From Rhodospirillaceae bacterium (GTDB lineage Bacteria > Pseudomonadota > Alphaproteobacteria > Rhodospirillales > Rhodospirillaceae), in contig JADZAK010000177.1 of NCBI GenBank assembly GCA_020852595.1, positions 1 through 64,000 on the forward strand: a stretch of 64,000 bases of DNA, in the 5' to 3' direction. Both the position numbers and the translations under genes were made by a program. The notes beneath the pieces were generated by a model. The model was not told the origin of the DNA and searched no databases. It saw nothing but the letters and a program-made list of their open reading frames with translations. How positions within the stretch are numbered: position 1 is the stretch's first letter; each line of letters opens with the position of its first letter. Positions 46,739-55,562 of this stretch are shown here, one piece after another.

Positions 46739-47228
46739 TGGCTCTGATCCCGTGACTCTTTTGTTTCTAAAGAGCTTTTGTACATCTCTCTATCAGAGAT
46801 GGCCTTAGTTATGGCCTCAAACTCACCAATTTGCAGGTTTGCATCAAATCCCTTTTTCGCCTGAAGCTACTTCAGGAGTCCTGTACGGGAGCAGTTCGAG
46901 CGACGTGACTTTACCTTACCGATTACTGGTCACTGCACTTGGCAGCGTAGGCGCGATGCTCCTGGTTTCGGCACGGTTCGCAGCTCGTCTTTCGCCTCCA
47001 TATCCTGGAGGAAGGAAACGTGGTGGGAGCCTCTCAGTCTTGGGAGATGCTGGTTCATCCCCATTTTCCATGTACGCACCTTTTCACCGTCGAGTTTATA
47101 ATAGAGGCTCATATTTGAACTCATATTTCCTAAAATTGGTATATAGACTCTTATATGAGCCATTATAATATATGGATGTTTTCCAAATACCATGCCATAT
47201 ATGATCTATTAATGGAGTTTTTTCTATT
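46739..47228. other. AT-rich leader of the island, no confident gene
   Basis: About 490 bases. On the minus strand a frame is open from about 46870 leftward through the att repeat; it reads LQAKKGFDANLQIGEF then EAITKAISDREMYKSS and may be the end of a lost gene such as an integrase, but I cannot identify it. Short frames on both strands at about 46840-47190 resemble nothing known to me. The right third is the hipBA operator and promoter region. Confidence 0.45.
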
Positions 47229-47247
47229 ATGGTATCAAATATGAGCC
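47106..47247 (+). promoter_or_regulatory. hipBA promoter with four AAATATGAGCC-type half-sites
   Basis: GGCTCATATTTG (47106-47117) is perfectly inverted to CAAATATGAGCC (47236-47247). Two further copies are ACTCATATTT (47119-47128) and ATATGAGCC (47153-47161). A perfect -10 box TATAAT lies at 47164-47169 among them. The last site falls inside the first codons of hipB. The pattern fits HipB autorepression. Confidence 0.68.
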
Positions 47248-47603
47248 CTAATAAGATTGCAAACACATCCTCGGTCGACGCCTCCTTGCGGGAGGTGGGG
47301 GAGCGCCTGTCTAAAATACGCCTGAGCCGGAACCTGACGCAGGCGAGCCTGGCGCAGGATGCTGGCGCGTCCGTCAGCAGCATCAAGCGGCTGGAAGCGG
47401 GAGAGAATGTGTCGCTCGACACCTTCGTCCGCGTCCTGATGGCGCTCGATCTGACGGAGCATCTGTCTGCCTTCCTGCCCGACCCCGAGGTCCGGCCCAT
47501 CGAGCGGGTGAAGCGGGCGGGGCATGAACGACAGCGGGCGCGGGGCGCCGTTTCCGTCACCAAGGCGACGGACTGGGCCTGGGGTGAGGACGACGAAGCA
47601 TGA
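47229..47603 (+). CDS. hipB: HipB-type antitoxin, XRE-family HTH regulator
   Basis: 124 residues from the ATG at 47229, with GGAG at 47214-47217; an internal ATG at 47241 is an alternative and would shift the start past the last operator. The HTH_3 domain (about 22-76: VGERLSKIRLSRNLTQASLAQ, then VSSIKRLEAGENVSLDTFVRVL) should bind the operators upstream. The C-terminal tail is Arg-rich then acidic (DWAWGEDDEA), plausibly contacting HipA. The stop overlaps the hipA start in ATGA, the normal hipBA layout. Confidence 0.9.
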   Translation: MVSNMSPNKIANTSSVDASLREVGERLSKIRLSRNLTQASLAQDAGASVSSIKRLEAGENVSLDTFVRVLMALDLTEHLSAFLPDPEVRPIERVKRAGHERQRARGAVSVTKATDWAWGEDDEA

Positions 47604-48919
47604 CGGACGCAACGGTTCGCCTGTGGGGCAAGGCTATCGGTGCGGTAAGCTGGCTGCCGGATCGGAACGTCGGCGTGTTCCAGTATATGCCGGATTTCGC
47701 GGCGAGCGGTCTCGAGCTGGCGCCGATCATGATGCCGCTCGGCATCAATCCTTATGAGTTTCCTGGTTTGCCCAGGCCCGCGTTCAAGGGCCTGCCGGGC
47801 ATGTTGGCCGACTCCTTGCCGGACAAGTTCGGCAACGCGCTGATCGACGCCTGGCTGGTCGCGCAAGGGCGCAGGGCGGACAGTTTCAATCCGGTGGAGC
47901 GACTCTGCTATATCGGCACGCGCGGCATGGGCGCGCTCGAATTTCATCCGGCAATCCTGAAGGGCGCGGCGAAGTCGAAGCGTGTGGAGATCGACACGCT
48001 GACGCGGTTCGCCAATCAGGTGCTAAACAATCGGACTAATCTGGCGGGTGTCCTCGGCGGTGATGACGACAGGGAAACACTCCAGGAAATCTTGCGCGTC
48101 GGCACCTCGGCGGGCGGTGCGCGCGCCAAGGCGATCCTCGCCTGGAATGCCGAGACGGGCGAATTTCGTTCCGGGCAGGTCAAGGCGGGCGAAGGTTTCA
48201 GCTACTGGCTGATGAAGTTCGACGGCATCTCGAACAACAGCGACAAGGAACTGGCCGATCCGCAAGGCTTCGGCCAGATTGAATACGGCTTCTATCTGCT
48301 GGCGGTCGCCGCCGGCATCGACATGAGCGAATGCCGTCTCCACCGGGAAGGCGGGCGCGCGCATTTCATGACCCGCCGGTTCGACCGCAGCGCCAGCGGC
48401 CAGAAGTTGCACATGCAGTCCTTGGCGGCGCTACGCCACTATGACTTCAACGCCGCGGGTGCCTATTCCTACGAGCAGGCGGTCGAGGCCATCAGGATGC
48501 TGGGCCTGCCTGCCTACGACATCGAGCAGCAATTCCGCAGGGCCGTTCTCAACGTGCTGATTCGCAACCAGGACGATCACGTCAAGAACATCGCCTTCCT
48601 GATGAACAGGAAGGGGGAATGGCGCCTGTCGCCCGCCTTCGACGTAGCCTACGCCTATAATCCCGACGGAAGCTGGACCAGCCAGCACCAGATGAGCCTC
48701 AATGGAAAACGGGACCACTTCGAGCTGGCCGATCTCGTGGCCTTCGGCGGCTTCTGCGGCTTGAAACCGAAGAAGGCGGAAGGCGTCGTCCGTGACATGC
48801 ACGCCCATGTCGAGAACTGGCCGAATTTCGCCGACCAGGCCGGCGTGCCGGAAAGCGAAGCAGCCAAGATTCACCGGGCCATGCGCCGGGAGATCATGAT
48901 CCCCGCCGCAAACCCATAG
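47600..48919 (+). CDS. hipA: HipA-type serine/threonine kinase toxin
   Basis: 439 residues, complete. In E. coli HipA phosphorylates glutamyl-tRNA synthetase and triggers persistence. The N-terminal subdomain has the GMLADSLPDKFGNALID motif (about 67-83). The Gly-rich P-loop VGTSAGGARAKAIL (167-180) includes Ser170, at the place of the autophosphorylated serine. K206 in WLMKFDG, the catalytic loop NQDDHVKN (323-330) and the metal-binding D348 in FDVAYAY are all present, so the kinase looks active. Its target here is unknown. It ends 31 bases before the tRNA-Gly 3' end. Confidence 0.93.
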   Translation: MTDATVRLWGKAIGAVSWLPDRNVGVFQYMPDFAASGLELAPIMMPLGINPYEFPGLPRPAFKGLPGMLADSLPDKFGNALIDAWLVAQGRRADSFNPVERLCYIGTRGMGALEFHPAILKGAAKSKRVEIDTLTRFANQVLNNRTNLAGVLGGDDDRETLQEILRVGTSAGGARAKAILAWNAETGEFRSGQVKAGEGFSYWLMKFDGISNNSDKELADPQGFGQIEYGFYLLAVAAGIDMSECRLHREGGRAHFMTRRFDRSASGQKLHMQSLAALRHYDFNAAGAYSYEQAVEAIRMLGLPAYDIEQQFRRAVLNVLIRNQDDHVKNIAFLMNRKGEWRLSPAFDVAYAYNPDGSWTSQHQMSLNGKRDHFELADLVAFGGFCGLKPKKAEGVVRDMHAHVENWPNFADQAGVPESEAAKIHRAMRREIMIPAANP

Positions 48920-48950
48920 AATCGAGGGTTCGATACAAATGTTCGAAGAA

Positions 48951-49025
<75 letters not shown>

Positions 49026-49068
49026 TCAAAGCTGGGGGCAGCGCGCCGCCCCCTCAGGAGAGGGCGGG

Positions 49069-49096
49069 ACTATAGCCATTTGGAAACCCATTGCAA
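49069..49096 (-). promoter_or_regulatory. Promoter of tRNA-Gly
   Basis: On the minus strand TTGCAA (49091-49096) and TATAGT (49069-49074) are 16 bases apart, close to sigma-70 consensus, about 45 bases before the tRNA. The remaining space to the thioredoxin gene (49097-49316) has GC-rich repeats but no gene I can support. Confidence 0.65.
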
Positions 49097-49316
49097 GGCT
49101 TCAGACGCACGATTTGTAACTTCTTTTGACCTCCCAAGCGCCTGTCACCGTTGAAAAAAGCCTTGCCATCCCCGGCGGGTCACCACATCTAACGCCTGGA
49201 ACTTCAAAACGGCGGCCTCCCGGGCTTAAACTCCGGCCCTCCCGCCGGCCCCGTTTGGGCCCGCTAGGCCCGGCTTGGGGCTTAGAGGCTTGGGACTTAG
49301 ATAGGACAGGATTTTC

Positions 49317-50228
49317 ATGCTGATCGGACAAACCGAAGGCGCGGCGCTCCCAAAGGACCTGATCAAGGACACCGATACCGAGCGTTTCATGGCCGACGTC
49401 ATGGAAGCTTCGAACGAGGTGCCGGTCATCGTCGACTTCTGGGCCCCCTGGTGCGGCCCCTGCAAGCAGCTCACCCCGCTTCTCGAAAAGCTGGTGAAGC
49501 AGTACGGCGGCAAAGTGAAGCTCGTGAAGATCAATGTCGACGAGAACCAGGACCTCGCCATGCAGTTCCGGGTCCAGTCGATCCCGGCCGTTTATGGCTT
49601 CAAGGGCGGACGCCCGGTCGATGGTTTCATGGGCGCGCTCCCGGAAAGCCAACTCAAGCAGTTCATCGAACGCCTGACGGGCGGCGGCGGCTCGCCCTTG
49701 GATGAAGCGATCCTCGAAGCCGAAGCTTTCGCCACCGAAGGCAACCACGAAGACGCGCTCGCCATCTATAAGGAAGTGCTCGCGCAGGACCCGTCCCATG
49801 TGAAGGCGCTCGCGGGCGCCTTGAGAGCCTATCTCGCCACCGGCCAGGACGATATCGCCAAGCAGGTGCTGGACGGTTTGCCCGACGCCATGAAGAACGC
49901 GCCCGACATCGTCGGCGTCCAGGCCGCGCTCGACCTCAAGGCCCAAAGCGCGCAAGTCGGCGACGGCGCCGAACTCGCCGCGCTTGAAGCCAAGGTCGCC
50001 GCCGATCCGAAAGACATGCAGTCGCGTCTCGATCTTGCGGTCGCGCGTTATGGAACCGGCCAGCGCGAACAGGCGATGGACGATCTTCTCGAAATGGTCC
50101 GCAAGGACCGCAAGTGGAATGAAGAAGCCGCGCGCAAGCAGCTCGTGAAATTCTTCGAAGCTTTGGGTCCGGCCGATCCCTTGACCGTGCAGGGCCGGCG
50201 TAAGCTGTCGTCCATTCTCTTCGCTTGA
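49317..50228 (+). CDS. CnoX/YbbN-like thioredoxin-TPR chaperedoxin
   Basis: 303 residues: a thioredoxin domain (about 15-125) with an intact W-C46-G-P-C49 redox site, followed by TPR-like helices (about 130-300). This matches YbbN/CnoX, which protects substrates from overoxidation and hands them to GroEL or DnaK. E. coli YbbN lacks the CxxC; here it is complete, so oxidoreductase activity is expected. It heads an operon with the LON-domain, Trm112-like and DUF971 genes, an order frequent in Alphaproteobacteria. Confidence 0.92.
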   Translation: MLIGQTEGAALPKDLIKDTDTERFMADVMEASNEVPVIVDFWAPWCGPCKQLTPLLEKLVKQYGGKVKLVKINVDENQDLAMQFRVQSIPAVYGFKGGRPVDGFMGALPESQLKQFIERLTGGGGSPLDEAILEAEAFATEGNHEDALAIYKEVLAQDPSHVKALAGALRAYLATGQDDIAKQVLDGLPDAMKNAPDIVGVQAALDLKAQSAQVGDGAELAALEAKVAADPKDMQSRLDLAVARYGTGQREQAMDDLLEMVRKDRKWNEEAARKQLVKFFEALGPADPLTVQGRRKLSSILFA

Positions 50229-50230
50229 AA

Positions 50231-50893
50231 ATGCGCAGCCCCATTCAGACGCGCTACGAAGACCTGCCGGAAGAGCTGCCGATATTCCCCTTGAGCGGCG
50301 CGCTGCTGCTGCCGTGGGGGCGCTTGCCGCTCAATATCTTCGAGCCGCGCTATCTGAATATGACCCTCGATGCCCTGGGTGTGGGCCGCATCATCGGTAT
50401 GGTGCAGCCGAACTACGACCGCGAGGATATGGCCGGCGACCCTCCCGTTTATTCCGTCGGCTGCGCGGGACGCATCGCATCGTTTGAAGAAACCGAAGAC
50501 GGCCGTCTGCTCATCCTCCTCAAGGGGCTCTGCCGCTTTTCCATCGTGAATGAGATCGAAGGCCGCAAGGGCTATCGGCGCGTCAAAGCGCTTTACGAAC
50601 CGTTCAAGGCCGACCTCGATCAGCCGGCGAACTTCGAGGTGAATCGCGAACAGCTGTTCGAGCGCCTGAAACCCTATCTCGAAGCCCACGCCATGCCGCT
50701 CGGTGTCGAGGTGCTGAAAGGCCTCTCGGACCCGACGCTTGTCACATCGCTCTGCATGGTCTGCCCCTTCGATCCGCGCGAGAAGCAGGCTTTGCTGGAA
50801 GCCCCGACCTTGAAAGCGCGCTACGATGCGCTGCTGGCGCTGTTGCAGATCGCCGCTTTCGAGGCCGGCGGCATAGACACGCCGCGACAATAA
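50231..50893 (+). CDS. LON substrate-binding-domain protein
   Basis: 220 residues from the ATG at 50231, two bases after the thioredoxin stop; a TTG at 50225 is in frame and would overlap that stop. It holds only the N-terminal LON/PUA-like domain (ELPIFPLSGALLLPWGRLPLNIFEPRY, later GLCRFSIV), with no AAA ATPase or protease part, so it is not Lon itself. Its role is not established; its place after the CnoX-like gene hints at protein quality control. Confidence 0.9.
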   Translation: MRSPIQTRYEDLPEELPIFPLSGALLLPWGRLPLNIFEPRYLNMTLDALGVGRIIGMVQPNYDREDMAGDPPVYSVGCAGRIASFEETEDGRLLILLKGLCRFSIVNEIEGRKGYRRVKALYEPFKADLDQPANFEVNREQLFERLKPYLEAHAMPLGVEVLKGLSDPTLVTSLCMVCPFDPREKQALLEAPTLKARYDALLALLQIAAFEAGGIDTPRQ

Positions 50894-50902
50894 AGGATCC
50901 AG

Positions 50903-51085
50903 ATGATGGTCGCTGATATCGATCCCAAGCTTCTCGAAATCCTCGTGTGTCCGCTCAGCAAGGGCCCACTGGAATATGACCGCGCGGCCGGTGAGCTTGT
51001 GAGCAAGAAGGCGGGTCTCGCCTATCCGATCCGCGACGGCATCCCCATCATGCTCCCGGACGAAGCGCGCCGGATTGAAGATTAA
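50903..51085 (+). CDS. Trm112/UPF0434-like small protein
   Basis: 60 residues. The core [17 protein letters not shown] and the end [16 protein letters not shown] are diagnostic of the YcaR/Trm112-like family. The usual zinc cysteines are reduced to one here. AAAGGA lies before the ATG pair at 50903. Eukaryotic Trm112 activates methyltransferases, and the bacterial role is unclear. The stop overlaps the DUF971 start (TAATG). Confidence 0.92.
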   Translation: MMVADIDPKLLEILVCPLSKGPLEYDRAAGELVSKKAGLAYPIRDGIPIMLPDEARRIED

Positions 51086-51441
51086 TGTCGCAAGACATTT
51101 GGCCGGAAGCGCTCGACTACGATCCGGCGACCAAGATCCTCCATGTGAGATTCGAAGGCGGCGACGCGTTCGCGCTTCCCGCCGAATATCTGCGTGTTGA
51201 AAGCCCCTCGGCGGAAGTGCAGGGCCACAGTCCCGCGCAGAAGCAGACCGTCGGCGGCAAACGCGCCGTCGGCATCCGCAAGATCGAGCCCGTCGGCAAT
51301 TACGCCGTGCGTCTGGTGTTCGACGACATGCACGACACCGGCATCTATTCCTGGCGCTATCTGCATGAACTGGGACGCGAGCAGGAGAAGCGCTGGACCG
51401 ATTACCTCGCCGCGCTCAGCGCGAAGGGACTCCAGCGGTAG
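51085..51441 (+). CDS. DUF971 (GBBH-like N-terminal domain) protein
   Basis: 118 residues made of one DUF971 domain: WPEALDYDPATKILHVRFEGG, LPAEYLRVESPSAEV and the end DTGIYSWRYLHELG. The domain is the N-terminal part of gamma-butyrobetaine hydroxylases and also occurs alone or near Mrp/Fe-S carriers. Function is unknown. It overlaps the Trm112-like stop and runs 26 bases into the 3' end of the convergent glk gene. Confidence 0.9.
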   Translation: MSQDIWPEALDYDPATKILHVRFEGGDAFALPAEYLRVESPSAEVQGHSPAQKQTVGGKRAVGIRKIEPVGNYAVRLVFDDMHDTGIYSWRYLHELGREQEKRWTDYLAALSAKGLQR

Positions 51442-52357
51442 CATCGAAAAGCGCCGCCAACCCGACCAGCGCCGGGTAGGGGTGCGAAATCAGATGCAGC
51501 GGGATCGCATCGACATAAGGTCCGTACGGACCCTTGTCGGAAAATCCCGCCATGAAACGCGCGACGTCGAACCGTTTGCCCAGGGCCGGCACAACGCCGC
51601 CCGCGATATAACAGCCGCCCCCGGCGCCGAAGATCATCGCCATATCGCCTGCGCATCCGCCCAGAAGCTCCGAGAAGAACCCAATCGCCTCCAGCGCGGT
51701 CGCGTCACCCGCCTCGGCCAGTCCGGTCACCTCGGCCGGGCTCGCCGCGCCTTTCGTGGCGCCCGCCAGCGCCTGATAGATGCGGTGCAAACCGCCGCCC
51801 GACAGCAGATCTTCCCAACAGGGATTCGTGCGCCACAAGATTTGCAGGCGCGGCGGCGCGGCGCGCGGCATCACGGCCAGCGCATGTCCACCTTCGCTCG
51901 GCACGGCGGTCCATGTGTTTCCATGCGGTGTCAGCGCGCTCACGCCAAGTCCGGTGCCGGGCGCGACCACGGTGCGCGCGCCGCCCGTTGGATGCCCGGC
52001 GCGCCACGTCACGATATCGCCGCGCGCCAGATGCGGCAGCGACCAGGCCACGGCTTCGAGGTCATTCGCGATCGCCAGTGACGGCACGGCGATATGCCGC
52101 GCCAGCGCACCGCGTTCGAATTTCCATGGCAGGTTTGTCAGTTTCACCGTCTCACCGTTCACCGGCCCGGGCACCGCGATCAGCGCGCGGGTGGGCGTCT
52201 CGCCGGCCTCGGCGATCACGTCCGTCAGCAATGTTTCCAGGGAGTCGAAGTCCGCGGCGCGGCGCAGGAATACGTGGCGCCAGGGCTCGCGGTCTTTGCG
52301 GAAGGCGATACGCGCGTTGGTCCCGCCGATATCCGCCAGCAGGTCGACGGTGTTCAT
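51416..52357 (-). CDS. glk: Glucokinase
   Basis: 313 residues of the bacterial Glk family (ASKHA fold). The phosphate-binding start is LLADIGGTNARIAF, followed by GPVNGETVKLTNLPW, NDLEAVAWSL and APGTGLGVSAL; the C-terminal adenosine segment includes GAGGGCYIAGGVVP. It phosphorylates glucose with ATP. It is two bases downstream of otsA, placing it in the trehalose operon where it can trap glucose released by the GH15 enzyme. The 3' end overlaps DUF971 by 26 bases. Confidence 0.94.
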   Translation of the reverse strand: MNTVDLLADIGGTNARIAFRKDREPWRHVFLRRAADFDSLETLLTDVIAEAGETPTRALIAVPGPVNGETVKLTNLPWKFERGALARHIAVPSLAIANDLEAVAWSLPHLARGDIVTWRAGHPTGGARTVVAPGTGLGVSALTPHGNTWTAVPSEGGHALAVMPRAAPPRLQILWRTNPCWEDLLSGGGLHRIYQALAGATKGAASPAEVTGLAEAGDATALEAIGFFSELLGGCAGDMAMIFGAGGGCYIAGGVVPALGKRFDVARFMAGFSDKGPYGPYVDAIPLHLISHPYPALVGLAALFDATAGVPSR

Positions 52358-52359
52358 CT

Positions 52360-53733
52360 CTAGGCCGCGGTCAGGGTGTTCAGGAAAGACTCCCGCCAGC
52401 GGTCAATGTCATGCTCTTCGACGTTCGTCATCAGACTCCGCCATCTCGACTTGCGTTCCTCGAGCGGCATTTTGAGGCCCCGGTGCAGCGCGTCAACCAT
52501 GCTTTGTTCGTCGAAGGGGTTGACGATCAGCGCCTCGCGCAATTGCCGGGCGGCGCCGGCGAATCGGGACAGAACGAGGACGCCCGGGTCTTCCGGGTCC
52601 TGCGCGGCGATGAATTCCTTGGCCACGAGGTTCATGCCGTCGCGTAAGGGCGTGACGAAGGCCACGCGCGCCGTGCGGTACAATCCGGCCAGGGCGGTGT
52701 GATTGTAGGTCTTGTTCACATAACGCAGCGGCACCCAGTCGTAGTCGGCGAACTCGCCGTTGATCCGGCCCAGAAGGCGCTCCAGCTCACGGCGCATGGC
52801 GCGGTAGGCGGACACTTCCATGCGGGACGGCGGCGCGATCTGCAGCAGCGAGACCTTCGCCCGGTGCTCGGGATACTTCCCCAATAATTTTGCATAGGCC
52901 GAAAAGCGCCGGTCGATACCCTTGGAATAATCGAGCCGGTCGACGCCGATGATGAGCTGACGGCCCGCGAGGCTATCCACCAGCCGTACCGCGTGCGCGG
53001 TGGCTTCGGGTTGCGTCGCCAGGGTCGCAATGCTCCCGGCATCGATACCGATGGGAAACGCTTTCACATGGATCGTGCGGCCGAAGCAGGTCACGCGCCC
53101 ATCGGGTTCCAGCGCGCCGTCGGCTTCGCGAATCACATAGTCGAGGAACGACTGCACATCGCGGTCGGTTTGAAATCCCACCACGCCGTAGGCGAACAGC
53201 GCACGCACCAGTGCGCGGTGTTCCGGCAAGGTGATCACCAGCTCCGACGCGGGCCAGGGGATATGCAGGAAGAAGCCCATCTTCTGCTTCGCGCCCAGGC
53301 GCTGCAGTTCGGCGCCCAGCGGGATCAGGTGATAGTCCTGCACCCAAATCGTGTCCTCGGCTTCCAGAAGCGGCATCACCGCCTCGGCGAACAGCACGTT
53401 CACCCGGTAATAGCCGACGCCGAAACTTCGGTCGTAGGCCACCAGGTTCGGGCGGTAATGACATAACGGCCAGAGCGCCCGGTTGGCGAAACCGTTGTAG
53501 TACTCCTCGTGGTTCTCCCTGCTGAGGTGAAGGGTCGCGAGGGTGTAGTTGTCCTGCCGGTGCGTGCTGACCTTGGTCTCTTGCGTGTCCTTGACCTCGC
53601 CGCTCCAGCCGAACCACAGGCCGCCGAACGCTTTCAGCGCACTGGAAAGACCCGCCGCCAGACCGCCCGCCGCCGCCCGCCCGCGCGTCTTCATCGGCGG
53701 GACGCGGTTGGAGATGATGACCAGACGCTTCAT
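52360..53733 (-). CDS. otsA: Trehalose-6-phosphate synthase
   Basis: 457 residues from the ATG at 53733 ([13 protein letters not shown]), which overlaps the GH15 stop in ATGA; a longer open frame exists upstream. GT20 family: it joins UDP-glucose and glucose-6-phosphate. Key segments are [55 protein letters not shown] and [14 protein letters not shown]. Product goes to OtsB. Trehalose protects against osmotic and desiccation stress. Confidence 0.96.
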   Translation of the reverse strand: MKRLVIISNRVPPMKTRGRAAAGGLAAGLSSALKAFGGLWFGWSGEVKDTQETKVSTHRQDNYTLATLHLSRENHEEYYNGFANRALWPLCHYRPNLVAYDRSFGVGYYRVNVLFAEAVMPLLEAEDTIWVQDYHLIPLGAELQRLGAKQKMGFFLHIPWPASELVITLPEHRALVRALFAYGVVGFQTDRDVQSFLDYVIREADGALEPDGRVTCFGRTIHVKAFPIGIDAGSIATLATQPEATAHAVRLVDSLAGRQLIIGVDRLDYSKGIDRRFSAYAKLLGKYPEHRAKVSLLQIAPPSRMEVSAYRAMRRELERLLGRINGEFADYDWVPLRYVNKTYNHTALAGLYRTARVAFVTPLRDGMNLVAKEFIAAQDPEDPGVLVLSRFAGAARQLREALIVNPFDEQSMVDALHRGLKMPLEERKSRWRSLMTNVEEHDIDRWRESFLNTLTAA

Positions 53734-55562
53734 ACGACGTCTCTCCACGACCGTGAGAGACGCATCGCTCCGTTGATGATGCCCACCAGCGAGTAGGTCT
53801 GCGGATAGTTTCCCCATAGTTCACCCGTGGCCGGGTCGATGTCTTCCGACAGAAGACCGAGGTGATTGCGATGATTGAGCATGCTGACGAACACTTCGCG
53901 CGCTTCGTCGTCGCGGCCGCTGCGCTTCAGGGCATCGATGTACCAGAACGTGCAGATGTTGAAGGCCGTGGTGGGCACGCCGAAGTCGTCGCGGCCGAGA
54001 TATCGAAATACGTGATTGCCGCGCCGCAGCTTTTCACCCACGCCGTCCAATGTCGCCTTGAAGCGCGCATCCTCGGCGCCGATCAGGCCCACCTCGGCCA
54101 TCTGCATCAGGCTGGCGTCCAACTCCCGTCCGCCGAAACTCGCCGCGAACGCCCCTGTTTCGTTGCTCCAGGCTTTGGCTAGGATCTTCTCCTTCAGTTC
54201 CCGCGCGCGCTCGTTCCAGAACAGGGCGCGGTCGGCCAGGCTAAGGTGGGCGGCGATGCGGGCCAGCCGGTGGCATCCGGCCCAGCACATCACGCTGGAA
54301 TAGGTATGCACGTTGGCGATGGTGCGCAGCTCCCACAGGCCGGCGTCGGGAACCTCGGCCAGGCGATAGGCGCGGTCGCCGATGATCTCCAGCGCGCGGA
54401 AGTCCTGCAGCGTGAGCGGGCGCAACAAGCGGCGATCGAAGAAGGCCTGTGTCGAGGACAAGATGACCTGGCCGTAGACATCGTGCTGTTTATGCTCGAA
54501 AGCCTGGTTGCCGACACGCACCGGACCCATGCCGCGATAGCCGGGCAGCGAGGTGATCTCGGTTTCCGTCAGTTCCTGTTCAAGTCCGAGGCCGTACACC
54601 GGCTGCATATGCCGGTCTTCGGTGAGCTCCGGCAGATTGCGCAGATAGGTGAGATAACTTTCCATGATGTCGACCGCGCCCAGCCGGTTCAGCGCGCGCA
54701 CCACGTAATAGGCGTCCCGCAGCCAGCAGTACCGGTAATCCCAGCAGCGCCCTGTATTGGCCGCTTCAGGGATCGAGGTCGTCATGGCCGCCAAGATGCC
54801 GCCGGTCTCTTCATACCAGCACATCTTCAAGGTGATGGCGGCGCGGATCACGGCGTCCTGCCACTCGACCGGCACCGCCAGCGTGCGCACCCAGTCGCGC
54901 CAATAACCGTCCGTCGCCGTCAGGAATTCTTCGCATGTCGCGGCGACCGACCCGGTCACCGTTTCGTCAGGTCCCAGAAACAGATACATGGGCCGCTCCA
55001 GGCGAAACCATGTCTCATGCATGATGTAGGTGACCGGCGCATCGGTGGTCAGGCGCAAGGTCAGCTGATCGCCGACAAAGCGTACATGATTGGACCCGCG
55101 CGTGATCGTCGGCTCCGCGCCGCCGTAGTTATACGTCGGGCGCAGGCGAATACGGATGCGCGGGCGTCCTGTGACCGGGCGGATGATGCGGATGATGGCC
55201 ACGGGCCGGTGACGGCGGCCGAAACGGTTGAAGCGCGGCGCGAAGTCGATGACGTCCACCGCCTGGCCCTCGGCATCGTGGAGGCGCGTCACGAGCACAG
55301 GCGTATTGGTGAAATATTGCTGTTGCGAGGACGTGAAATTCTCGAGGTCCACCGCATAGACGCCGCGCGCGCGGTCGTCCTGCGGGCTGATTCCGCCGAG
55401 CAGCGCATTGAACACCGGATCGCCGTCCGGGCGCGGCATGCAACTCCACACCACGCAGGCGCGCCGATCGATAAGCGCGTTGAAGGAGCAATTGCCGATG
55501 ACGCCGAGGTTCAGGTCGGACAGAGGCAAGGGATGAGAGGTGTCAGCTTGCGCGGCGGCCAT
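53730..55562 (-). CDS. Glycoside hydrolase family 15 protein (glucoamylase/trehalase-like)
   Basis: 610 residues. An N-terminal beta-sandwich domain is followed by an (alpha/alpha)6 barrel with the GH15 blocks NTGRCWDYRYCWLRDAYYVVR and LLSEDIDPATGELWGNYPQ then TYSLVGIINGAMRLS, which include the expected catalytic glutamates. No signal peptide, so it acts in the cytoplasm. Bacterial members in otsAB operons act as trehalases or maltooligosaccharide hydrolases. It overlaps otsB by 20 bases and otsA by four, so expression is tightly linked to trehalose synthesis. Confidence 0.93.
   Translation of the reverse strand: MAAAQADTSHPLPLSDLNLGVIGNCSFNALIDRRACVVWSCMPRPDGDPVFNALLGGISPQDDRARGVYAVDLENFTSSQQQYFTNTPVLVTRLHDAEGQAVDVIDFAPRFNRFGRRHRPVAIIRIIRPVTGRPRIRIRLRPTYNYGGAEPTITRGSNHVRFVGDQLTLRLTTDAPVTYIMHETWFRLERPMYLFLGPDETVTGSVAATCEEFLTATDGYWRDWVRTLAVPVEWQDAVIRAAITLKMCWYEETGGILAAMTTSIPEAANTGRCWDYRYCWLRDAYYVVRALNRLGAVDIMESYLTYLRNLPELTEDRHMQPVYGLGLEQELTETEITSLPGYRGMGPVRVGNQAFEHKQHDVYGQVILSSTQAFFDRRLLRPLTLQDFRALEIIGDRAYRLAEVPDAGLWELRTIANVHTYSSVMCWAGCHRLARIAAHLSLADRALFWNERARELKEKILAKAWSNETGAFAASFGGRELDASLMQMAEVGLIGAEDARFKATLDGVGEKLRRGNHVFRYLGRDDFGVPTTAFNICTFWYIDALKRSGRDDEAREVFVSMLNHRNHLGLLSEDIDPATGELWGNYPQTYSLVGIINGAMRLSRSWRDVV

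Noticed and set aside
46564..46785. A short ATG-started minus frame crossing the att repeat
   Set aside because: It overlaps the start of the enoyl-CoA hydratase gene in another frame. I treat only the upstream part as a possible gene remnant, without calling it.
46839..47168. Short frames on both strands in the island leader (about 109 and 87 codons)
   Set aside because: They overlap each other in opposite directions, run into the AT-rich operator region and show no domain or good ribosome site.
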